A DNA stretch of 7,155 nucleotides from Limiplasma sp036645955. Its GTDB lineage: Bacteria; Bacillota; Clostridia; Christensenellales; Aristaeellaceae. The notes under the pieces were generated by a model. That model searched no databases, was not told the origin of the DNA, and worked only from the letters and a program-made list of their open reading frames with translations. The stretch lies in assembly GCA_036645955.1 (NCBI GenBank), contig JAVXND010000104.1:1-7155 (forward strand), read 5' to 3'. Shown in pieces: positions 1-4,693 of the stretch (position 1 is its first letter; every line of letters begins with the position of its first letter). Position numbers and translations under genes: made by a program.

Positions 1-103
1 CGGAAAGCCATTTCCGCAATCGCCCCCCCGCAGGGGGAAATGCAGCGCGGGATGCCAATTCCGCAATTGAACACAGCCCCCCGCGGGGACTCCGCAGGGG
101 GTC
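1..103. repeat. GC-rich palindromic intergenic repeat region
   Basis: This non-coding stretch beyond the 3' end of the transporter operon is dense in symmetric sequence. A perfect hairpin (CGGAAA, loop GCCA, TTTCCG) fills 1-16. A short C5/G5 stem lies at 25-37. A longer stem pairs 77-86 with 92-101 (one C/A mismatch, which becomes a G.U pair in the minus-strand RNA) and can be extended by CACAG (72-76) with CTGTG (103-107). A 14-base unit is repeated directly with one mismatch: GCCATTTCCGCAAT at 7-20 and GCCAATTCCGCAAT at 54-67. Each copy is followed by a C-run/GCAGGGGG block. The pattern resembles a dispersed palindromic intergenic element (REP- or MITE-like), but only one locus is visible, so dispersal is inference. 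No convincing coding sequence is present. Confidence 0.5.
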
Positions 104-126
104 TGTGGGGGGAAAATCCCCCCACA
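104..126 (-). terminator. Hairpin 3 bases after the permease stop, possible operon end
   Basis: A perfect 9-bp stem (TGTGGGGGG at 104-112 with CCCCCCACA at 118-126, 5-base loop) starts three bases after the stop codon of the last transporter gene. In the direction of transcription it is followed by GACCCCC and then a second very stable hairpin, not by a U-tract, so it is not a canonical intrinsic terminator. It could end transcription inefficiently, act with Rho, or protect the mRNA 3' end. The position suits an operon end; the mechanism is inferred. Confidence 0.45.
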
Positions 127-129
127 CTC

Positions 130-978
130 TTACCCTTTCACGGCTCCAGCCGTCAAACCCTTAATAAATTGACTGCTCATGGCCAAATACAGCAGGATCA
201 CAGGCAGTGCGCTCAAGGTAAGCACGGCAAGCACCTTGCTCCAGTCGGTTTGGTATTGGCCAAACAAGCGGGTTACGCCCAGTAACAGCGTCTTGCTCTT
301 TTCGTCGCTGATGAAAATCAGCGGGAACCACAAATCGTTCCAGAAGGGAACCAAGTTGTAAATGACCACGGTGGCTACGGCGGGCTTTAACAGGGGCAGA
401 ACAATCACGCGGAAAATCTTGAAGCGCCCTGCGCCGTCAATAAAGCCGGATTCCGTTAACTCGCCGGGTACGGTGCGCATGAAGGTGGTCAGCACAAACA
501 CCGAAATGGGTATGCCCATGGCCACATACACGGGCACAAGCGACCAGATGGTGTTGAGCAGGCCCATTTCCTTCATCATGGTGAGGAGCTTTACGGAAGC
601 AATTTTGATGGGCAGCATCATGCCCGCAATCATGAAAAAGAAAACGATGTTTGATATTTTGGTTTTCCAGTTGGCCAGCGCGTAGGCCGCTAATGCGCCC
701 ACCACAATCACCAGCACAAGGCTTAGAAGCACCACAACCAGGCTGTTCTTAAAGTAGTTGAGGAAATCGCTGCTGCCCAATACCGCTTGATAGTTCTTGA
801 AGTTCCAGGTTTCAGGCAGCCAAAACGGATTGGAATAGATGGATAAGCGCGTTTTGAAAGAGTTGACCAGCATCACCCATATGGGAAATAGTGCCACAAC
901 GGACCAGAGGATCAGCACAATATGGGAGAAGATATGCTTGTTCTGCATTTTGATGGAGCCTTTATGAGCGGTACGCAT
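130..978 (-). CDS. Carbohydrate ABC transporter permease, MalG-type (CUT1)
   Basis: This is the second membrane subunit of a CUT1 sugar importer. It forms a heterodimeric channel in the cytoplasmic membrane with the product of the preceding gene. The 282-residue length is typical. Six hydrophobic segments are visible at about residues 16-40, 79-103, 108-130, 142-166, 197-222 and 246-268. The ATPase-coupling EAA loop lies at 176-199; it reads ESGFIDGAG where EAAxxDGA is usual, followed by the conserved LPLLKP. The C-terminus FIKGLTAGAVKG is a hallmark of MalG-type sugar permeases. The start at 978 is supported by AAGGGGG six bases upstream; the next in-frame ATG (948) has a poorer site. Only one base separates it from the preceding stop, so the two permeases are probably translationally coupled. 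The substrate cannot be told from the permease. Confidence 0.93.
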   Translation of the reverse strand: MRTAHKGSIKMQNKHIFSHIVLILWSVVALFPIWVMLVNSFKTRLSIYSNPFWLPETWNFKNYQAVLGSSDFLNYFKNSLVVVLLSLVLVIVVGALAAYALANWKTKISNIVFFFMIAGMMLPIKIASVKLLTMMKEMGLLNTIWSLVPVYVAMGIPISVFVLTTFMRTVPGELTESGFIDGAGRFKIFRVIVLPLLKPAVATVVIYNLVPFWNDLWFPLIFISDEKSKTLLLGVTRLFGQYQTDWSKVLAVLTLSALPVILLYLAMSSQFIKGLTAGAVKG

Positions 979-979
979 G

Positions 980-1939
980 TCAATCCCCCTTCTGTGTTTT
1001 GATCAGTGTGGGTATTACGAAAATGGTGAGCATGATAAAGGTGACGGTGGCAATGGCACTGCCTAGGTCCGCGTCGGGTATGGCTACAGGGTGCTGCCCC
1101 GCAATGCCGATGCGGTAAAACAGCGTGCCGATGAGGTCGGTGGAGAAGCCGGGCGCACCGTTTGCGTTTTCCATGGAGTAAACCACGTCGAAGGCGTTGA
1201 AGTTGTTGACAAAGGTGAGGATGGCAATAATGCCGACCACAGGCTTGATCAGCGGCAGCTTGATGTGGCGGAACACATGCCACTGGTTTGCGCCTTCAAT
1301 GCTCGCGGCCTCAATCAGCTCTTCGCTGATGCCCTGCAATGCGGCTACAAACATCATGGTGGGCATGCCGACCCATTGCCAGCAGCTTACCAAGGCGATG
1401 GTGGTGAGCGCGGTGCTTTCCTGCCCCAGCCAAGGCTGTGCCAAAGCACCCAAACCGATGGAGCTCAAGATGTCACCCGTCCAAACGGGGGAAAGCAAGA
1501 GCTTCCAAAGGTAACCTGTAACCAGCACGGCCAGTGTTACCGGCAAAAAGATGATGGTTTGGTAAATGCGCATGCCCTTCATGGCACGGTTGGTGAGCAT
1601 GACGGCAAAGGTAATGCCCAACACGTTTTGCACCAGCATATGAATGGCGAAAAAATACCAAGTATGTCCAAAAGCGCCCCAATAGCGCTCAGAAATGGCG
1701 GGGTCTGTAAAAAGCGTCACATAGTTTTGGAAGCCAATAAATTCGCCTGAGCTGCTTGCATCTTGAAACATGGATAGGCGGATGGAATCAATCAGGGGAT
1801 AGGCCATAAAAACCGAATAAATCAGCAGGGCGGGCAACAGGTAACGCAACCAGTAAAAGCCGCTTGGCGTAACGCTGTTACCGCCGCGCGTCAGCATATT
1901 GCCCGGGCTTTCATGACGCGGGAGCGTATTGCTTTGCAT
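980..1939 (-). CDS. Carbohydrate ABC transporter permease, MalF/UgpA-type (CUT1)
   Basis: This is the first membrane subunit of the importer, 319 residues long, without the large periplasmic insertion of E. coli MalF, as is normal for MsmF/UgpA-type proteins. After a polar N-terminus of about 28 residues, six membrane segments are visible at about 30-50, 94-117, 125-148, 178-200, 233-255 and 294-314. The EAA loop at 210-233 is close to consensus (EAASIEGA, then KLPLIKP) and docks onto the ATPase. The start at 1939 is fixed by a strong GGAGGA at 1947-1952, seven bases upstream. The gene lies 177 bases after the binding-protein stop, and the gap carries stable hairpins likely to lower permease expression relative to the binding protein. 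No ATPase gene is present in the operon, which fits the shared MsmK/UgpC-type ATPases of Gram-positive CUT1 systems. Confidence 0.93.
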   Translation of the reverse strand: MQSNTLPRHESPGNMLTRGGNSVTPSGFYWLRYLLPALLIYSVFMAYPLIDSIRLSMFQDASSSGEFIGFQNYVTLFTDPAISERYWGAFGHTWYFFAIHMLVQNVLGITFAVMLTNRAMKGMRIYQTIIFLPVTLAVLVTGYLWKLLLSPVWTGDILSSIGLGALAQPWLGQESTALTTIALVSCWQWVGMPTMMFVAALQGISEELIEAASIEGANQWHVFRHIKLPLIKPVVGIIAILTFVNNFNAFDVVYSMENANGAPGFSTDLIGTLFYRIGIAGQHPVAIPDADLGSAIATVTFIMLTIFVIPTLIKTQKGD

Positions 1940-1963
1940 CGTTCATTCCTCCAAGGATCAAAT

Positions 1964-2011
1964 CAGGGGCTGTGGCGCGGCGGACGAACCGCACAGTCGC
2001 CACAGCCCCTG
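1964..2011 (-). promoter_or_regulatory. Stable intercistronic hairpin between binding protein and permease genes
   Basis: A perfect 14-bp inverted repeat (CAGGGGCTGTGGCG at 1964-1977, its complement at 1998-2011) encloses a 20-base loop that holds a further 4-bp stem (GCGG at 1980-1983, CCGC at 1989-1992). In the operon RNA it is followed by AUUUGAUCC, a very weak U-tract, and ends 11 bases before the permease ribosome binding site. Hairpins in this position in sugar ABC operons commonly act as leaky terminators or 3' stabilisers, giving more binding protein than permease. That role is inferred; the stem is seen directly. Confidence 0.7.
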
Positions 2012-2029
2012 TGTTATTGTGTGATGAGG

Positions 2030-2110
2030 GTGCCAAAAGCACATTTTATCCTACGACGGAACAGGTTTTGTCAAAATGCACTGTTGCCTTCCGAATCACT
2101 TTGTAGGATA
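2030..2110 (-). other. Structured 3' untranslated region of the binding-protein gene
   Basis: Starting six bases after the binding-protein stop, an 8-bp inverted repeat (TATCCTAC at 2047-2054, GTAGGATA at 2103-2110) can close a long imperfect hairpin. Inside it AACAG (60-64 of the 2000s) pairs with CTGTT (2081-2085), with alternative CGGAA/TTCCG pairing (2057-2061 with 2089-2093) and a small TTTT/AAAA tip. Next to it is a small stem GTGC/GCAC (2030-2033 with 2039-2042). No protein-coding frame or T-tract is apparent. It may stabilise the binding-protein message or be processed; the function is unknown. Confidence 0.4.
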
Positions 2111-2116
2111 GGAAGC

Positions 2117-3334
2117 TTACTTCTTCAGCGCGTCATAGGCGGCAACAACGGTGTCAGCGGCGGCCTGCGGGGTAGCGGTGCCCTTGAGTACCGAGATAAC
2201 AGCCTGATTCATGGGAGAATACAGATCCATCAACATTGGCCATACAAAGCGCACGTCGTTGGTCTTGCCCAAGGTGAGGTTGAACATTTCCGCGCTGTGA
2301 GGGTCTGCAAGGGTTACGGGCAGCGTGGTTACAGGATACATGCCAGCGGGCAGGTAGGTGGCCAGCGCGTTCACGCCGTCCTGCGTGCACAGCCATGCCA
2401 AGAATGCTTTGCACTCTTCGGGATATTTGGTGGCGGCGTTCATGCCGATGGCAGCATCCAGATGATAGGTGATGTTGGTGGTCATGCCTTCAGGAGCGGG
2501 CATTGCAAAGGTGCCCCAGTTGAAAGCGGCTTCGCCGTAGGTGCCAACGGTCCAAGAACCATCCATGAACATGGCGGCCTTGCCGGTTGCAAACAGCACT
2601 TGGCTGTCGTTGTAGGTAACGGCTTCGAAGCCTTCGGGCAGATAGGGCGCAACCTTGCCGATATCGGTATAGGCTTTTACGAAGTTCTCGTCGTTGAGCT
2701 TCTTTTCGCCGGACTCGTAGAGCACGCGCTCAGCGGAGCCGCCGATGTAGTTGGGCAGCATGCCAAGGAAGAAGCACTCAAGAATGTCCCATTCCTCTGC
2801 AACGCCATTGGCCAAGGGGGTAATGCCAGCGGCCTTCAGGGTTTCACAAACTGTCAGGAATTCTTCAAAGGTGGTGGGCACTTCAAGCTTGTTGGCTTCG
2901 AAGATGTCCTTGTTGTAATACACGGCATGGGTAACAGCTACCAGCGGCACTGCGAAGGATTTGCCGTCTACTGTCCAAGGGGCAAGGTTGTCAGCGGTGA
3001 AGCTGTCTTTTAGGCCAGCAACATCGGTTACATCCGCAAAATAGCCCTTTTGGAAGAGCTCGGCGCCAGTGGCGTAGGAGCGTGCATACATCATGTCGGG
3101 GCCTGTGCCGCTTTCCAGCTGCAGGCGCAGGGTGGCATTGTAATCGGGGGGATTGCTGGGCTGGAAGTCAATTTGAACGCCGGTTGCTTCTTTGTAGAGA
3201 TTAAACAGGGCGGTCATTTGATCCACGTCATCAGCACGCCAGGAACCCATGGTAAGGGTGGTTTCTGCAAATGCGCCGGCGACCAAGGTGAGCATCAGCG
3301 TCATTGCCAACAGGGCTGCGAGAAATTTTTTCAT
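2117..3334 (-). CDS. Extracellular solute-binding protein family 1, sugar ABC importer
   Basis: This 405-residue protein captures the sugar outside the cell and delivers it to the two permeases encoded downstream. The N-terminus MKKFLAALLAMTLMLTLVAG is a clear signal peptide ending in AFA, with likely cleavage before Glu24. It lacks the lipobox cysteine expected for a Gram-positive binding protein. Family features include YYNKDIFEANKLEVPTTFEE (139-158) and GKAAMFMDGSW (251-261). Tryptophans at 32, 119, 261, 273 and 365 are candidates for stacking against a sugar ring. The reading frame is open upstream to 3565, but the start at 3334 is chosen because AGGAGG lies nine bases before it, the signal peptide begins there, and the promoter at 3413-3441 would lie inside a longer product. 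Substrate is unknown; CUT1 proteins bind oligosaccharides, glycosides or polyols. Confidence 0.93.
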   Translation of the reverse strand: MKKFLAALLAMTLMLTLVAGAFAETTLTMGSWRADDVDQMTALFNLYKEATGVQIDFQPSNPPDYNATLRLQLESGTGPDMMYARSYATGAELFQKGYFADVTDVAGLKDSFTADNLAPWTVDGKSFAVPLVAVTHAVYYNKDIFEANKLEVPTTFEEFLTVCETLKAAGITPLANGVAEEWDILECFFLGMLPNYIGGSAERVLYESGEKKLNDENFVKAYTDIGKVAPYLPEGFEAVTYNDSQVLFATGKAAMFMDGSWTVGTYGEAAFNWGTFAMPAPEGMTTNITYHLDAAIGMNAATKYPEECKAFLAWLCTQDGVNALATYLPAGMYPVTTLPVTLADPHSAEMFNLTLGKTNDVRFVWPMLMDLYSPMNQAVISVLKGTATPQAAADTVVAAYDALKK

Positions 3335-3406
3335 ATGAGAATGCCTCCTCTTTTCTTTTGAGGTCAACAAAGCGACCAGATTCATTCTGCTTTGAAGACC
3401 TTTGTT
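3335..3406 (-). promoter_or_regulatory. 5' leader of the transporter mRNA, with a possible stem-loop
   Basis: The predicted leader is about 72 bases, counted from a transcription start near 3406. A 7-bp inverted repeat (AACAAAG at 3366-3372, CTTTGTT at 3400-3406) would form a stem at the extreme 5' end, enclosing a smaller CAGA/TCTG hairpin (3377-3380 with 3386-3389). It lies well upstream of the AGGAGG at 3344-3349. I recognise no known riboswitch. A 5'-terminal stem can protect mRNA from decay; that role is inferred. Confidence 0.35.
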
Positions 3407-3412
3407 AGGCCT

Positions 3413-3441
3413 ATTGTAGCACGTGTATTTGTACATGTCAA
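3413..3441 (-). promoter_or_regulatory. Sigma-A-type promoter of the sugar transporter operon
   Basis: Read on the minus strand, a perfect -35 TTGACA (3436-3441) and a -10 TACAAT (3413-3418) are separated by exactly 17 bases, with T-rich sequence upstream of the -35. Transcription should begin near 3406, giving a leader of about 72 bases before the binding-protein start. With so strong a core, regulation would be expected to come from repression; a dyad lies within its spacer. Confidence 0.85.
3421..3438. promoter_or_regulatory. Dyad operator candidate in the promoter spacer
   Basis: An imperfect dyad, ACGTGTA-tttg-TACATGT, has 7-base arms with one mismatch (inner core TGTA-N4-TACA perfect). 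It lies between the -10 and -35 of the transporter promoter and overlaps the -35 by three bases. A repressor bound there would block RNA polymerase. A related TGTATACA palindrome lies at 3511-3518. The regulator is not encoded in the window. Confidence 0.4.
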
Positions 3442-3455
3442 ACAAAAATATTACC

Positions 3456-3476
3456 ATTCTATTGATTGAATAGAAT
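3456..3476. promoter_or_regulatory. 21-bp palindrome upstream of the transporter promoter
   Basis: Two perfect 8-base arms (ATTCTATT at 3456-3463, AATAGAAT at 3469-3476) flank a 5-base centre GATTG. The centre lies about 60 bases upstream of the predicted transporter transcription start, a classic activator distance, and about 105 bases upstream of the divergent promoter's -35. TATTGAT recurs at 3460, and TATTGATA at 3476. AT-rich DNA produces chance palindromes, so confidence is moderate. Confidence 0.4.
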
Positions 3477-3570
3477 ATTGATACTTTGGAATGTATTGTT
3501 GATAGTGGTATGTATACACGCAAATCGGCGTAAGATGTTATGAGGCAGGAAGGCAAACGAAGCAAGAACC

Positions 3571-3599
3571 GTTACAATCAAAACGCTTTGTGTTATAAT
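3571..3599 (+). promoter_or_regulatory. Promoter of the methyltransferase-like gene
   Basis: A perfect -10 TATAAT (3594-3599) is preceded by an extended -10 TG (3591-3592) and, 17 bases upstream, by a weaker -35 GTTACA (3571-3576, four of six matches). Transcription would start near 3606, giving a leader of about 36 bases. It is divergent from the transporter promoter, with about 130 bases between the two -35 elements, enough for shared regulator sites. Confidence 0.75.
3578..3591. promoter_or_regulatory. LacI/CcpA-type operator-like site in the promoter spacer
   Basis: The site TCAAAACGCTTTGT contains a near-palindrome CAAAACGCTTTG with one mismatch, centred on CG, the hallmark of LacI-family operators. 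It fits the core of the catabolite-response (cre) consensus TGWAANCGNTNNCA but misses the outer G and CA. It sits exactly between the -35 and -10, where a repressor would act. The shared 8-mer ACAAAGCG also occurs at 3367-3374 in the transporter leader. Function is inferred. Confidence 0.35.
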
Positions 3600-3641
3600 A
3601 CCTGCAACCCCTCTTTCAAAAATTCATTGGAGGCATGCAGG

Positions 3642-4646
3642 ATGATGACACCCAAACAACGCTTGCTGGCAAGGCTTGAGGGCAAGCCGGTAGATAAGGT
3701 ACCCAACCTGTCCATTGTGATGCAAATCGCCGCGCAATACGCGGGCATCCCCTACGGGCGCTATTGCTCCGATGCGCACGCGCATGTGGAAAGTCAAATA
3801 CGCACGGCGGAGCACTTTGGCTTGGACATTTTAACCGTCATGAGCGATCCCTACCGTGAAACCAGCGCCTATCAAGCGCAGATTGAATATCAGGAGGATA
3901 ACCTGCCTCTTTGCAAAAACAAGGTGCTGCGGGATATCGCCCAGTGGCAGGAGCAGCTCAAGCCGTGGAATCCGCTGGAAAGCGAGCGCACGCTAGGCAC
4001 CATTAACGCCGTGCGGCTGTTCAAGGCGCAAAAGGGGGATGAATACCCCATTGCGGGCTGGGTGGAGGGCGCGTTTGCGGAGCTTTGCGATTTGGCAGGC
4101 GTTACAGAGGGCATGACCATGCTTTTTGACAACGAGGAAAAAGCCATGGAGGCCATGACCTTTCTAAGCGATCAGGCCATTTTGTACGCAAAGGCGCAGA
4201 TTGAGGCAGGCGCAGATTTCATTGGCATTGGCGATGCGGTGGCTTCGCTGATTTCAACCGATATGTATGAAGAGCTTGTGATGCCGCACGAAATGCGCAT
4301 GATTGAAGCCATTCATGCGCTGGGCGCGCGCGTGAAGCTGCACATTTGCGGCAACATCAACCACCTGCTGCCCGCCATGGTGGGTACAGGCGCGGACATC
4401 ATCGACATTGATTATATGGTGGATTTGGCGGAGGCGCTCAAGCTTGCGCAGGACAAGTGCAGCATTTGCGGCAACTTGAACCCCGCAGGGCTGATTTTGA
4501 ACGGCACCCCCGCGCAAATTCGGGAGGAAACCCTGCGCTGTGTAGCCATGGGCACGCCGACCTTCCTGCTTTCCAGCGGCTGTGAGGTGCCCAAGGGTAC
4601 CCCCGACGAAAATTTCCGCGCCATTGATCGGGCGCTTCGCGAGTAG
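3642..4646 (+). CDS. Uroporphyrinogen decarboxylase superfamily protein, MtaA/CmuA-like methyltransferase
   Basis: This 334-residue cytoplasmic protein belongs to the UroD superfamily TIM barrel but is probably not the heme enzyme. The RQAGRYLPEY-type N-terminal substrate motif of true UroD is absent. The zinc ligands of methylcobamide:thiol methyltransferases appear conserved instead: His234-x-Cys236 in VKLHICGNINH and Cys314 in SSGCEVPKGTP, the HxC...C spacing seen in MtbA/MtaA. Other family traits are SDPYRETSAY near 68-77 and repeated GAD-containing strands (190-197, 250-257). It may move a methyl group from a corrinoid protein to a thiol, or act in O-demethylation. No corrinoid protein, substrate-specific methyltransferase or activase is present, so the partner and reaction are unknown. 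The start at 3642 (two adjacent ATGs) follows GGAGG (3629-3633) by eight bases. The frame extends upstream to 3540, but that would precede the promoter. It is divergent from the sugar-binding-protein gene. Confidence 0.85.
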   Translation: MMTPKQRLLARLEGKPVDKVPNLSIVMQIAAQYAGIPYGRYCSDAHAHVESQIRTAEHFGLDILTVMSDPYRETSAYQAQIEYQEDNLPLCKNKVLRDIAQWQEQLKPWNPLESERTLGTINAVRLFKAQKGDEYPIAGWVEGAFAELCDLAGVTEGMTMLFDNEEKAMEAMTFLSDQAILYAKAQIEAGADFIGIGDAVASLISTDMYEELVMPHEMRMIEAIHALGARVKLHICGNINHLLPAMVGTGADIIDIDYMVDLAEALKLAQDKCSICGNLNPAGLILNGTPAQIREETLRCVAMGTPTFLLSSGCEVPKGTPDENFRAIDRALRE

Positions 4647-4655
4647 GATAGCCCA

Positions 4656-4664
4656 CCCCCCCCC
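4656..4664. repeat. C9 homopolymer in the gap before the LTA-synthase-like gene
   Basis: The 47-base gap holds a run of nine C followed by G and six A, 19 bases before the GAGGTG ribosome binding site. No terminator or good promoter is visible in the gap, so the downstream gene may be read through from the methyltransferase promoter. Long homopolymers can change length by slippage, but this one is outside coding sequence. Confidence 0.6.
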
Positions 4665-4693
4665 GAAAAAATCATCGAATACGAGGTGCGTCC

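Noticed and set aside
1..126. CRISPR array
   Set aside because: Only two imperfect 14-base repeats with unequal palindromic surroundings; no regular spacers.
1091..1750. Plus-strand open frame of 219 codons opposite the MalF-like permease
   Set aside because: Hydrophilic product without family features, opposite a permease with a clear EAA loop and six membrane segments.
1913..3013. Plus-strand open frame of 366 codons opposite the binding-protein gene
   Set aside because: The product is glycine- and valine-rich with no domain, has no good ribosome binding site, and crosses the intercistronic hairpins. It is the shadow of the binding-protein gene.
130..3334. Missing ATPase as evidence of a broken operon
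   Set aside because: Gram-positive CUT1 importers commonly lack a dedicated ATPase gene and use a shared MsmK/UgpC-type protein; all three genes here are intact.
3335..3406. Riboswitch or T-box in the transporter leader
   Set aside because: The leader is only about 72 bases, with one short stem-loop and no recognisable aptamer core or terminator/antiterminator pair.
3335..3565. Upstream in-frame extension of the binding protein (77 more codons)
   Set aside because: It would place the promoter and leader inside the coding region and put 77 residues before a signal peptide. The AGGAGG site sits correctly for the start at 3334.
3540..3641. Upstream in-frame extension of the methyltransferase-like protein (34 more codons)
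   Set aside because: It begins before the TATAAT promoter and lacks a ribosome binding site, while GGAGG at 3629-3633 fits the start at 3642.
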